Assembly (NCBI GenBank): GCA_046530765.1
Contig: JBHEQS010000013.1
Span: forward strand, 1-50,429
Reading direction: 5' to 3'
Length of the DNA: 50,429 nt
Source of the DNA: Arsenophonus sp046530765
Lineage (GTDB): Bacteria > Pseudomonadota > Gammaproteobacteria > Enterobacterales > Enterobacteriaceae
This document shows, one piece after another, positions 1 to 10,599 of this stretch. How positions within the stretch are numbered: the stretch's first letter is position 1; each line of letters starts with the position of its first letter. The translations under genes were made by a program, and so were the position numbers. The notes under the pieces were generated by a model. It did not search any database and was not told the origin of the DNA. It saw nothing but the letters and a program-made list of their open reading frames with translations.

Positions 1-430
1 AATTATGTATTTATTATTACTAACAACAATAAATTACTTATTTTATATTAAAAAATAATAATGCTTTGATTAATACTACTATTATATAGTATACTTCTAC
101 GTCGAATGTTTCACATTTATATAATTAGATTATATTAGCATTAGATATTATTTGTAAACAATCTGCCTGATTATAAATATGTTTTGTTAACTAGGTTAAT
201 ATATTATTTAACTATCTTTTGTCACTTTTAGTTTTATTAAATAATTAATACTGACGTAGTATCTTTGTTGTTAACTTATTGATATAAGTCAATAAACATA
301 GATTTATAGTATTTCAGTAGGATTTAATTTAATTTAATTGAATGTGTATCTCAATATAGATATATATCGAAAGTTTTGATATTTTTAAATATTAAGTTAA
401 AAATTTTAACTATTTAAGACTTAAATAATA
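1..430. other. AT-rich stretch without recognisable gene
   Basis: No open frame of useful length and no motif I can place. By synteny with E. coli (ftsY-ftsE-ftsX-rpoH) this is where a decayed ftsX would lie on the minus strand, but I could not read any FtsX segment here. A short pentamer run (aattt, about three copies) lies near 325-345. Confidence 0.4.
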
Positions 431-920
431 TCTAATAATGATTATTTAATAATACAAATTAATAATATTGCCAACGATTTACATCTGTTGATGATATAAT
501 ATAATTTGATACTTATTTATATTAATACTTTCAGATATTATTCTTCTTAGAATAATTATATCTAGATCAAAAATAAACAATATTTCGCTAAAGATTAGGG
601 ACTAAGAGTTACTAATTGTGTATATTAAATATGGTTAATAAAAAGTCATACCTCCTTTTTCTATAATTATTAAAACAATTATGAAATAATAAACTGATAT
701 ACTTTTATATCATGTATTGAACGTTATATTTAATGATAAACGTAAAAAATAAATTTCTAATTTTTTAATCAATTAATATATAGTTAGACTAAAGTAAATA
801 TTATTAATATATTAGATCTTGATATCACAAATTAATTTTTAAAAAAATATTTTTTATTTAAAAGAATATATAAAATGTCATTTTTATGGACTAAGATAAA
901 AATCAATGTAATGAGTGGAT
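430..920 (-). pseudogene. ftsE: Probable ghost of ftsE (cell-division ABC ATPase)
   Basis: FtsE is the ATPase of the FtsEX division complex. No frame is open. Read on the minus strand from about 766 downward, the codons give KKLEIYFLRLSLNITF, which lines up without a gap with KNREVPFLRRQIGMIF of E. coli FtsE (the segment before the Q-loop). A second weak patch near 594-565 (AKYCLFLI) resembles the Walker B approach NKPAVLLAD. The segment lies directly behind the ftsY ghost, exactly where ftsE sits in E. coli. The spacing is about 50-80 bases short, implying small deletions. The match is partly driven by AT-rich codons, so the call leans on synteny. Confidence 0.38.
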
Positions 921-924
921 TTTA

Positions 925-1850
925 TTGCAAATTACTTCAATAAAATTATTAGATATAAATAGTTATAAATCATTGGTGTATTCTATAACACAAATATAAT
1001 AAATTAGAATATTAAATTGATAAAAAATAGAAAAATTACACTACTTTTAATTTGTTACGCAAAGTTTAGTTAAAATAAAATAATACTAATTAAACCAATT
1101 ATTTAATAAAAAATATTAGGTTGACTAATTTTATTTTTAGAAGTATTAGCATCTAACGTTAGTATAACCTAATAAGGCGCTTTGTTATCAGATTTTTTAT
1201 AATTATGATAATTTTTTTTAACTCTTCCATTGAATACAATTCATTTTATAATAGCTACGCAGTAGCTTATACTAATATATTAATTCTTTTTTTCTTTAGC
1301 AGATTAAATCTAATCAAGAATAACAAATTTGTAATCTGTTTAAACATGCTGATCTGTAACTTGTATTTTGTTTCGTATCCACTAAAACTTGTAATTATTT
1401 AACATCTACAGATATAAATGTATCACTATCAACCAATATTATTGATTTGCCTTCTAGTTTATATTGATCTGCTAACTTATCAATTGTTGTGATTTTTAAG
1501 ACCACGTTAACCAAAACAATCAATATTATACAATATGGTATCCTATTTTTCTATAAACAATTTCTTATAAACACTATATAATAAGAAATTGTAAATTTTA
1601 TCAAGCAATTTACTATTTTTAAAACATCTCAATATTCTTTAACTTTTAATAAATTAGCACATACAACTAAATTATTTATATTTTTTTTGTTGTTTTGTCC
1701 AACCAATAGTAAGCTAAGTAAAAGTTGTTCTTTTGGCTTATCAAATAGATCATTATCAATTTTTACATCGAAAAACTAACAAAACTTATTTTTATATTTG
1801 CTATATTTTAAATAAATCATGCCTTAACTGTAAAAAAACTTTTTTCAATG
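925..1850 (-). pseudogene. ftsY: Ghost of ftsY (SRP receptor GTPase)
   Basis: FtsY is the membrane receptor that docks signal recognition particle and ribosomes for inner-membrane protein insertion. The minus strand carries the whole NG domain in decayed form. From about 1790 it reads KIDNDLFDKPKEQLL (E. coli KIDDDLFEELEEQLL); near 1530-1440 IILIVLVNVVLKITTIDKLA (E. coli VILMVGVNGVGKTTTIGKLA), followed by EGKSIILVDSDTF (E. coli QGKSVMLAAGDTF). Further on come KKKRINILV (KARNIDVLI), VILTLDANTS (VMLTIDASTG), ISQPNIFY-IIGL (VSQAKLFHEAVGL) and a C-terminal NNFIEVI (DDFIEAL). In-frame stops, frameshifts and loss of all P-loop glycines make it non-functional. The KID-to-end length (about 865 bases) is almost exactly that of E. 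coli, so decay has been by substitution rather than deletion. It is divergent from rsmD, as in E. coli. The N-terminal acidic domain is not resolved. Confidence 0.8.
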
Positions 1851-2314
1851 CTTTTATGTTACATATGTATTGTTTTATTAATCTTTTTTTTTGAATAATT
1901 CCTGTATCTTTATTAATTACATCAATATAAATATTTAATATCTATTCTTTAAGATTTAACTTTTTATATTTTATCTATTACTGTAATTTTTCTATTTTGT
2001 TTATCAATTTTTAAGAGTTATATTTTATTCTATAGTGATTAGAAGATTTATATAATCTTTATTTTGTATTCTTTATTTTTAGTTACCATCTACTATTACT
2101 TATGAGATAAAACAAAAAAACTTTTTTTTGCTATTTCCATGATGTAGGTAGATACGAATTAATTATTAGTGTATAACATAATTTAATTAAAGATAATGAC
2201 TAATACTTATTTCGTGTTAAATTAAAAATAATTTTGTGTTACAGTTTATATTCGATATAAACATATGTATTATAGCGCATAATGATGAATTCTAATAACT
2301 AAATTATATAAATT

Positions 2315-2893
2315 ATGGCAAAAAAAAATCAATACATATCACGAGGAAAAATTCGTATCATTGGCGGGAAATGGAGAGGACGTAAATTAGATGTTTTCGA
2401 TAGTAATATCTTACGCCCAACAACAAATATAAATAGAGAAACTTTATTTAATTGGTTAATGCCAGTTGTTAAGGAAGCTCGATGTCTTGATTGTTTTGCT
2501 GGTAGTGGCGCTTTAGCTATAGAAGCTCTTTCTCGTTACACAGCATCAGCAACCTTAGTTGAATTAGAACACTCAATTGCAACACAACTTATTTCTAATT
2601 TAGCTAAGTTAGAAGAAACAAATGCAAAAGTTATTAATGATAATATACTAAACTATCTTAGGCAAACAGGCACAGCTCATGATATTATTTTTCTTGATCC
2701 TCCTTTTCGAAAAAATTTACTAAAAGAAACAGCTTTATTGTTAGAACAAAATGGTTGGTTAACTGAAAATTGTTGGATATACGTTGAGGCCAAGTCGGAA
2801 ACAAATTTATCAATATTACCAAAAAATTGGGCGCTTTATCGTAAAAAAATCTCAAAAAAAGTCGCTTGCTGTATTTATATTCGTAATCAATAA
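2315..2893 (+). CDS. rsmD: 16S rRNA (guanine966-N2)-methyltransferase RsmD
   Basis: RsmD uses S-adenosylmethionine to methylate N2 of G966 in 16S rRNA on the assembled small subunit. The 192-residue product matches E. coli RsmD (198 residues) end to end: an N-terminal IRIIGGKWRGRKL, the SAM-binding motif CLDCFAGSGALAIEALSRY (about residues 57-75) and the N6/N2-methylase motif DPPF near residue 130. Start: the ATG at 2315 gives MAKKNQYISRGKIRIIGG, equivalent to the E. coli N-terminus; I see no good Shine-Dalgarno sequence before it, only AT-rich DNA. In E. coli this gene is divergent from ftsY; here the ftsY partner is decayed while rsmD is intact. The next intact gene downstream is 2.4 kb away. 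Confidence 0.96.
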   Translation: MAKKNQYISRGKIRIIGGKWRGRKLDVFDSNILRPTTNINRETLFNWLMPVVKEARCLDCFAGSGALAIEALSRYTASATLVELEHSIATQLISNLAKLEETNAKVINDNILNYLRQTGTAHDIIFLDPPFRKNLLKETALLLEQNGWLTENCWIYVEAKSETNLSILPKNWALYRKKISKKVACCIYIRNQ

Positions 2894-3960
2894 TTATTTA
2901 TAAAGCATTATATTAAATAGCTACTTAAAATAATTAATAATTTTATTTAGAGATTTATTATCTTATAATTCATTTTCAAATAATTAAAATATTTTATAAA
3001 TATAAAAATAATTTTCATGCTTGATACAATTTTCTTTTTTTTAAATTTATTTCTATGAAAATAAAAATCATCGTTATTGGTTGCAAGAAAAATTATATTC
3101 GTTATTTTAAGATTTTATTTTAGTATAAAATTTTATGTAATAATTGCAATTACATTTATTATTAGATTATAAATATAATTACTTTGTATATACTTAACCT
3201 AAAAACTAAAAATTTTAGTAAAAAATAGATTTTGCAAGAAATTAATATTTTTAAATAAAAAACATTAATATATCTATAAATTATTTTTTATAATTTATTA
3301 TTTGATGATACCACAAATAATTTTAATTAATTTCTGAAGTAAGTATTGAGGTGAGGATATTATTAATTGAGAATTAATTATTATTTTATTTTCTAGTTTG
3401 GTTTGTATGTAAAAATATACTTTGTCGTTAAAGTAATATTATATTTTAGTTAAATTACTTTATTATTATTAATATTTTTATACATAGTGCATTAAAATTA
3501 AATAATTGTTTTATTTGTAATAAAACAATTATTTATATCTTTGATATTTAGTTATTTACATTATAAAAAAACTTTTATACGTATATAAATTTTATTTTTA
3601 TTATTACTATTACTATCAAATAATATTTGATTGAAAATAGTGAGTGTAATTTTATTAATTATAATTTAAGTTAAATTTAAACACTTCGCCTATATATTAT
3701 TTTACTATTTAATTTAATTTAATTTAATTTAATTTAATTTAATTTATTAATATAGCATTTTAAACAAAAAAAACAATATTTTAATCTCAATATAAATAAT
3801 AATCTCTTTATTATCAGAAATATTTTTTGTTAATATTTGATATAAATTCAATATAACTTTCTTATTTAAACACAATCATAAGTTATAATTATTACTTCTT
3901 ATTTTATATGTTATTTAACTAATATATTAATTTTACTTATATACTTATATAATATAAAAT
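2894..3960. other. Gene-free AT-rich DNA with simple repeats
   Basis: No open frame or recognisable ghost was found. It contains a 14-bp-stem inverted repeat at 3500-3534 and a run of nearly eight aattt units at 3707-3745. What followed rsmD ancestrally is not readable by eye. Confidence 0.4.
3707..3745. repeat. Tandem pentamer (aattt) about 7.8 copies
   Basis: The unit aattt is repeated perfectly seven times from 3711 to 3745, with a partial unit before it. It lies in gene-free DNA. Confidence 0.9.
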
Positions 3961-3969
3961 ATTAATAAG

Positions 3970-5330
3970 TGTTCAACCTAAATAGTTTTTTCTAAAAAAC
4001 TATTTTTATTTCTAATTTCAAAATTAATTAAAAGTAAAAATAAATGTTATTTTTTTTAAGTAAGCTAATTAAAAGTTGGCATATCTGAAAAAGACTAAGT
4101 TTCATTATATTATTGAGCAAAAAAAAGATTAATATCAAATCGATTAATATTTTATTTTATATAGTCTAATTTAGGTTCTATGTGGATAATAGATAATTAA
4201 AAAAATAAAAATTCAATTTTTATATATTTATTTTAATGCATTAGAATATATATGGATATTAATTAAGATTTAAATCTTACATAAAACTTTATAATCTTAT
4301 TATAAGATTATAAAGTTTTATGTAATTAATAAAAAATATATTGCTATTAACATATTTTTTAAATAATTTTACTGACATGTCTGTTACTCAAGAATATAGT
4401 CAATATCATTTATTATTTATTTTGTTTTAAAAATCTAAAATAAAGAATAATAGAATTGATTTTTATATAGAAAATTAATAAACGTATATAAGATCATAAA
4501 ACATACTTTATCAAAAGTGATGAGCTTTTTTTTGTTCTTAATAATTTTTACTTTTTTATAGATGGTGATTAGTTTTTTTTAAATTCTTATAAAATTGTTT
4601 TTAATAAATAATAAATAATAAATAAGAAACAGCTACACACGCGTTATACTATTAATTTGTATACTAATTAATATATATATTCCTAATGTTAATTCAGTAA
4701 TCTTTTTATAGTATTGCTAAATGTTTTTTTTGTTTATTTTTTTACATTTCTTTTAACCAAGATACATATATACTAGTTCAAAATTTATATGAAAGTTCTG
4801 ATTGTTGCCATTGTACTTTAAATTTTTTTATTGTTAAAAATTATAAGTCTTAGTTAATTAAAAGATAATTTAAAACTTATCTTTATAATATAATTTAATA
4901 ATTATACACTAAGTGAATAACGTAATTTTAATACAAATGATATTTTTTTTAAAAAATCCTTTTGTGGTAAATAAATTATTAAAACTTCAATATAAAATTT
5001 TAAAATAAAAAATAAAAAAAATAAAAAAACAAATATCATACTTAAGAATACACTAAATAAATTCCTATTAATTTATCTGTAACAAATTATTTAATATGCA
5101 CGAAAGCCATAATAAAGAATAAAATAATTTATTACTTCTAACTAAGTAATGTAAAGTATTTTATTATTATTTTAATATTAAATATTTTATTCAAAATATA
5201 TTAATTTTGTCAAATTTTTAATAGATAATTTTACATTGTCATTTATAATGTCAGTAATTTTATTACTAATGAGCTTGAAGAAGATACTTTGACTATTCTA
5301 TACTATGAAGTATATAATTAAATTAATCAT
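3970..5330 (-). pseudogene. sdaB: Ghost of sdaB (L-serine dehydratase)
   Basis: SdaB is an iron-sulfur L-serine deaminase producing pyruvate and ammonia; in E. coli it follows the serine transporter gene sdaC. Here, 23 bases past the sdaC stop, the minus strand has an ATG at 5330-5328 followed by MINLIIYFIV then a stop, NSQSIFFKLISNK. This aligns without gap to E. coli MISVFDIFKIGIGPSSSHTVGPMK: M, I, V/L, F, I/V, S and K positions agree, while the substrate-binding SSSHT motif is destroyed. The reading frame is broken throughout. The right-hand (5') end is supported by sequence; the left end is only the length expected from the family (455 residues), since I could not place the catalytic cysteine motifs. 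A 23-bp perfect inverted repeat lies inside. Confidence 0.55.
4277..4325. repeat. Perfect inverted repeat, 23-bp stem, 3-nt loop
   Basis: The arm ttacataaaactttataatc... at 4277-4299 is exactly repeated in inverse at 4303-4325 around a three-base centre. There is no adjacent intact gene for it to terminate; it falls inside the expected extent of the sdaB ghost. Confidence 0.92.
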
Positions 5331-5353
5331 AAAAATTGCTAAGAATTATTAAA

Positions 5354-6604
5354 CTATAAAAATAATTTATATATTGTAGATGAAATGGCAATTATAGCGA
5401 TAATTAGAATAAAAATATTACTAACATAACCAGAATATTTATTTATAGATTGTATTTTTATTCTTGCATATATTGGCATAATAAATAATAAAATTGCAAT
5501 AATAGGGCCGCACAGACTTTCGATAATTTTTAAAACGCCTGGATTCAAAGTAGAAACTAACCAAGTAGTGATTAACATAAAAATTGCAGTAACTTTATTT
5601 AACTTTTTAATATCAATTGTTTTATTTTTATAACGATATGCGCAATTAATCAAGCTATTAAAACCTTCTCTAGCGCCAAGATAATGGCCTAAAAAAGATT
5701 TTATAATTGCAACAAAAGCAATAAGTGAAGTTGCATATTTAATAAAAGGTTTATCAAAATATCTAGATAAATAATCGAGGATATTGATATTTATTTCTTT
5801 TGCTTTTACTAGATCATATGGAGATAAAGTGAATACGCAGCTAAAAACAAAAAACATTACTGTTAATACCATCAAAATATGTGCTGAAGCTAAAGTTCTA
5901 GAAGATTTTTTAGAAGCCTGATCACCATATTTCTCTCGATTATAAATAGAAAATTCAGAAATGATTGATAAATGATTAAATGAAAAGATCATGACTGGAA
6001 TAGTTAACCAAATTGTAAGAAATATGCATTTCCAATTTTCAGAGTAATTAAGAGCAATGTTGGATAATGAAAGAGTTTTTAAAGAAGCACTATTCCAGTG
6101 AGGTATCATATATAGTGAAAATATTATAAGAACTATAATAAATGGAAACACTAGTATACTTATTATTTTTACTATGTAGTTTTCCCCAAAGCTAACAACA
6201 GCCATAATACAAGCAACTAAAATAAACGCTAATAACCAACGAGGCGGAGCGTTATATCCGAGTAATTCAACAATAAAATTTTCAACATTATTGGTAATAG
6301 ATACGCCGTATATCAATAAAATTGGATAAATAGAAAAAAAATATAGTATCGTAATAAAATTACCTATAGAACGTCCAAAATGTTCCTCTACAACGTCAGT
6401 AATGCCGGCATTAGGTTTTGATCCAGATAATATAAAATTAGTCAGCCCAAAATGAGAAAAAAATATCATTGGAAAAGCTATTATCGCCATCAGTACAACT
6501 GGTAAGAGCCCACTAATACCAGCATTAATTGGCAAAAATAATACTCCAGCACCAATTGCTGTACCATATAATCCAAATATCCAAATTATATCGCTTTTAT
6601 GCAA
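5354..6604 (-). CDS. sdaC: Serine/proton symporter SdaC
   Basis: SdaC is a highly specific L-serine importer of the inner membrane (HAAAP/STP family). The 416-residue product follows E. coli SdaC (429 residues) throughout: GLYGTAIGAGVLFLPINAG at residues 10-29, DVVEEHFG near 70, SILVFPF, WLTIPVMIFSFNH near 203, KSFLGHYLGAREGFN near 306 and TLNPGVL. About eleven hydrophobic membrane segments are visible. The only possible start is TTG at 6604 (TTG CAT AAA AGC), because a TAG lies five codons upstream in frame; the cytoplasmic leader of about 12-20 residues seen in E. coli is therefore absent. An AGGA lies about 14 bases before the TTG. The companion sdaB is decayed, so imported serine can no longer be deaminated by that enzyme and is more likely used for protein synthesis. 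Confidence 0.95.
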   Translation of the reverse strand: MHKSDIIWIFGLYGTAIGAGVLFLPINAGISGLLPVVLMAIIAFPMIFFSHFGLTNFILSGSKPNAGITDVVEEHFGRSIGNFITILYFFSIYPILLIYGVSITNNVENFIVELLGYNAPPRWLLAFILVACIMAVVSFGENYIVKIISILVFPFIIVLIIFSLYMIPHWNSASLKTLSLSNIALNYSENWKCIFLTIWLTIPVMIFSFNHLSIISEFSIYNREKYGDQASKKSSRTLASAHILMVLTVMFFVFSCVFTLSPYDLVKAKEININILDYLSRYFDKPFIKYATSLIAFVAIIKSFLGHYLGAREGFNSLINCAYRYKNKTIDIKKLNKVTAIFMLITTWLVSTLNPGVLKIIESLCGPIIAILLFIMPIYARIKIQSINKYSGYVSNIFILIIAIIAISSTIYKLFL

Positions 6605-7739
6605 AACTTTTGAGTCCTAGTATGTATAAAATAAAGTTATATAATAAAATATTAAATAATAAATGTTAAAAACATTTCAAATATATATAAGTAATATGTT
6701 TTATATATATAAAAATATATAGTTACACTTTATATATATAAAATAAGTATTTATTTTATATATAAAATTAGTATTATAAATAATTATAGTTTATTTTAAT
6801 TATAAGTACTATATTACTTTTATAGTTAATTTTTAATATCTATTAATTTATTAATCATTAATATAAAAAATCAAAAAAATAGTTTTTAAATTACGTTATC
6901 AAACTACTTATTCATTAAATTTTTAGCACAAAATAATTAATGTTAAAAATAAAGAAAATTAAGTATAAGATAGAACTCTTAGTAATTTTCGTATGGATTC
7001 CAATATCATATTTAAATTTATTATATAAATTAACATTAAAAAATGTTAAATAAAATTTTTAAAACAATTAAAATTAGAAATTTATAAATAAGAAAGACTA
7101 TTTATCTTAAGAAATAAATTTATATTTTTTAATACTTCTTCTTATTATACTTATGCTTAAAAAGGCAAATAAAATTATGGTTATAGTACTATTTATATAA
7201 ATAAAAACTACTACTATTGAAATTTTAAATAGTAGTAAATAGTATTTAAATTAATAATTGTATCTCTTACTTACTTATAAGTTTTAAAATATAATGTTTA
7301 CAATTTATTAAAAATATTGTACAAAACGCCAAAGATATCAAAATAGATAATAATTTTTTAGCTTCATATATACACATTTAATTCTATAGAATATAAATTG
7401 ATATAGGAAGATAAAAAAACAAAAAAAATAAGTTGCAACATTTATAATTTATTTTTATATAAAAATATTCTTATTAACTTATTTTTAGTTTTATAAAAAT
7501 ATTTTATTTCAATGTAATAATCTTTAAATTAATATCATAAATTTAAGTTACAAATCGCATAAATATTTAATCTTTTTTTTAAAAAATTTAATTTTATTTA
7601 TTATATAATAAATAAAATTAATAAATAATATTATCTATTAATTAAAATTAATAAAATTATTAAACAATAAAATAAAATCTATAAGCTATAATTATTATTA
7701 ACAAAGATTATTTGTATGCTAAAATAAATAATTTTATTA
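6605..7739. other. Gene-free AT-rich DNA
   Basis: No open frame or placed ghost. The last part holds a 34-bp perfect palindrome (7588-7621). The sdaC promoter should lie at the left end, but no convincing -35/-10 pair stands out from the AT-rich background. Confidence 0.4.
7588..7621. repeat. 34-bp perfect palindrome
   Basis: Two 17-base arms (beginning ttaattttatt) are exact reverse complements with no spacer. It consists purely of A and T. It lies about 120 bp beyond the 3' end of ybjG and has no T-run typical of a terminator. Confidence 0.88.
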
Positions 7740-8351
7740 TTACCACTTCATCCAACCTTTTTTAATTAAAAAATAAAATAATATTTGATAAGATTTTATT
7801 ATGTATGGTAGCAATTTATGGCCACCTATTTTCCAAATTATTTGACTAACTCCACAAGATATAATAGAAACTAAAAATGCACCTACCATATCTAAAGGCC
7901 AGTGCACCCATAGAAAAATTCTGGCCCACACAATTGTAAAAGCTGGTATAAATAATAACAACCCAATCCAATTTCTTAACCAAAATAAAAAACCAAAAGC
8001 AAATGTAAAAGCAACAGTAGCATGATTGCTTGGAAATGATGGTGTATTATCGTGAATAAGAAAATAATGTCCTACATTTCCAAGCATAAAAGGTCGATCT
8101 TGAGGAAAAATTATTCTAATAAGACTAGAAATAGACAAACTAACAATAAGTGCAATAGCGGTTTTATAGATAAATTTTCTTTGAAAAAGTAAATTTTTAG
8201 ATGGTCCCCAAATCCAGAATGCAATAATAATTAATGGAAATATTAAAATAAGTCGTTTAGCTAAAAAAATTGCTATCGTTAATGAACTAATAGACATAAT
8301 TGTATTAGTATTAATAATTCTAAATAAATTTAAATTAATATCATTTAACAA
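7740..8351 (-). CDS. ybjG: Undecaprenyl-diphosphate phosphatase YbjG (PAP2 family)
   Basis: YbjG removes a phosphate from undecaprenyl diphosphate, returning the lipid carrier for peptidoglycan synthesis; it works in the inner membrane with its active site facing the periplasm and can substitute for BacA/UppP. The 203-residue product matches E. coli YbjG (198 residues). The PAP2 signature is complete: QDRPF (about residues 85-89), SFPSNH (about 105-110) and ARIFLWVHWPLD (about 143-154) provide the Arg, His, Arg, His and Asp of the phosphatase site. Several hydrophobic helices flank it. The start is TTG at 8351, aligned exactly with the E. coli initiator (MLNDINLNLF against MLENLNLSLF), preceded by GGGA at seven bases. 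This TTG start resembles that of sdaC. It stands alone between gene-free stretches. Confidence 0.94.
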   Translation of the reverse strand: MLNDINLNLFRIINTNTIMSISSLTIAIFLAKRLILIFPLIIIAFWIWGPSKNLLFQRKFIYKTAIALIVSLSISSLIRIIFPQDRPFMLGNVGHYFLIHDNTPSFPSNHATVAFTFAFGFLFWLRNWIGLLLFIPAFTIVWARIFLWVHWPLDMVGAFLVSIISCGVSQIIWKIGGHKLLPYIIKSYQILFYFLIKKGWMKW

Positions 8352-8857
8352 AATATAGTCCCAAATAAAATATGTATTAATGATAAATTTATATGATATA
8401 AAGTAAGTTAATAAAACTTTATATATATTATATTACAATAATAAAATAAATATTTCTTCATTGAAATACTATACAATACTAAAAATAAATAAAATTATTT
8501 ATTACATATCAATGACTTCCTCTAACTTCATACGAAATTATATAACATATTCTATAAGAAAAATTCTGATATATCAAAAGGTTTTTATAGGACATTATTA
8601 AAAATAGTTTTGTTCATTTAATTTATTAATAATAATTTCAATGTAATGTATTGCAATATTCACATAAGTAAATATTGCAATATAAATGTAATAAACATAA
8701 GAATGTTGTAATTTTACATAACTTGTTAGATATTGACAAACAAAAACTATATATTTTAATAAAGTACTATTTAAATTATTAAATTTATTAATAGATAATA
8801 AGAATTAAATAAAATATTATCGCAATTTGCAATTATTTATCTTTTAAATATATTGAA

Positions 8858-8897
8858 AAATAAAACAAGAATTTTAATACAAATTCTTGTTTTATTT
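8858..8897. repeat. Inverted repeat, 17-bp stem, 6-nt loop
   Basis: aaataaaacaagaattt at 8858-8874 is mirrored exactly at 8881-8897 around taatac. No intact gene ends nearby. Confidence 0.85.
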
Positions 8898-9406
8898 GTT
8901 TTTGTATAAAAAGATTTTTGTATGTATTATTTTAATTAAATAATTTAGTTAAATCAAATATTTTTTACGTTAGTGACTATACCACCATATATTAATTAAT
9001 AAATTATTCAAAAATAAAAAAATCAAAGAACAACAAAAAGAACAATATGAATATCAATAAATGCATTTTAATTACTTTTAATTAAATTATATTACTTATC
9101 TGTCATGATTATATAAAAATATCAAGTTTGTCTTTATTTTTTTTGATAATTATTTTAATAATTTATAATATACATAACTGAATATATAAAATGATAAAGC
9201 TAATGATACATTTAGTACTTAAATTTTGCAATGATAATAATAAAAAATAAAACTTACTATATATACTATAACTGATAATTTTGTATATTAATAACTTAAT
9301 AAGATAGTAAAATAAAATATTTTAATAAAAAACTTCTAGTAAGAAAAATAAAAATATTTCTAATTCATTTTAAAAAAAAATTAAAAATTATGATTATCTT
9401 ATAATA

Positions 9407-9445
9407 AGTTATTTGAATATTGATGTAAATAATATTCAAATAACT
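9407..9445. repeat. Inverted repeat, 15-bp stem, 9-nt loop
   Basis: agttatttgaatatt at 9407-9421 is mirrored exactly at 9431-9445. Confidence 0.82.
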
Positions 9446-10295
9446 AAAATAAACTTTTATTAAATTAGCTATTTTTTTTAAAATTTAATTTAGTTGCAAC
9501 TATTATATTTGGAATTAACTATAATATATCAGTTACAATTAATATTATTAGGCACAAACCGCATATTCAAATTTTTTTATTCATAGATAATAAAATAATT
9601 TAAAACTTAATTAACTCAATATAAAAGTAAACAAATATAATAAATTACAAAATTAATTAAACTATTAATTTAAATAATTTATTAAATACTATTTAAATTA
9701 TAAGATAAAATATGTTTATTTTTAAAAGTATAGATAGTAAATTTTTATGTTTTAATTCATTATGTTTATTTCTATTCAAAATCAAATTACTACAGAAACT
9801 TATTCAACTGAAAACATCATACTTAAAATACGATACCAAATATAGATTATATTGTAATATTAGAGTTAATCATACTAAAAACATATTAGTTTTATATCTT
9901 TTATATAAGTTTAAATATGAAATTTATTATTAAATTCTTAGAAATTAAAACCAAATCAATTATTACAAGTTGTCGATAAATACTTGTAAAATTAGTAATA
10001 TAAAATTTACGCAAACTAATGTTAAATGAATTTTTGTATTTAAAACAGAAATAATTTATAATTAGTTTTTAGTTTTTTAATAAATATAAAAACAGGTATA
10101 TATTATTATTTTAAAGTTTATAGCAGTTATATAGTGTTTATGATTGTAAAAATATTATTAATGAAAAAATTACATGAAGAACATTTACTAATCACTGTAT
10201 AATATACTTATATATATCTAATATAAAATCTATTATTTAATTATAAATAAATAATATAATAATATATTTAAATTATTTAATACTGTATTTTATAA

Positions 10296-10328
10296 TATAA
10301 AGTAAAACTATTGTAGTTTTACTTTATA
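10296..10328. repeat. Inverted repeat, 14-bp stem, 5-nt loop
   Basis: tataaagtaaaact at 10296-10309 is mirrored exactly at 10315-10328 around attgt. Confidence 0.82.
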
Positions 10329-10599
10329 ACTATTAAAAAAATGTTTAATAATTAAATAAAGTGGATGTCAATAATATTTTGAGAAAATATTCTATATATT
10401 ATTAAATTAAATAATATAGTAAGTAATTTATTTTATTATATACTTATTACAAAATCTTCATTCTAGTATTTTATAATTGAAGTTTTAAAAAAAAGATAGT
10501 CCAATATTTTTTACAATAAAAATAAAATAATCTTAAATAGATGTCTTAAAAATTATGCTAATTCTAATGTTTAATCTTCTATCGGTTTTATTTTTAATT

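Larger units (their letters stand above)
8352..10550. other. Gene-free AT-rich DNA with several inverted repeats
   Basis: No gene or ghost identified. Notable inverted repeats are at 8858-8897 (17-bp stem), 9407-9445 (15-bp) and 10296-10328 (14-bp). A 73-codon open frame at 9712-9933 has no similarity I recognise and is probably chance. Confidence 0.4.

Noticed and set aside
1205..1402. 65-codon open frame on the plus strand
   Set aside because: It is antisense to the ftsY ghost, has no ribosome-binding site and no recognisable family.
9712..9933. 73-codon open frame on the plus strand
   Set aside because: Low-complexity AT-rich translation, no start signal and no homology I recognise; open frames of this size are expected by chance only occasionally but nothing supports it.
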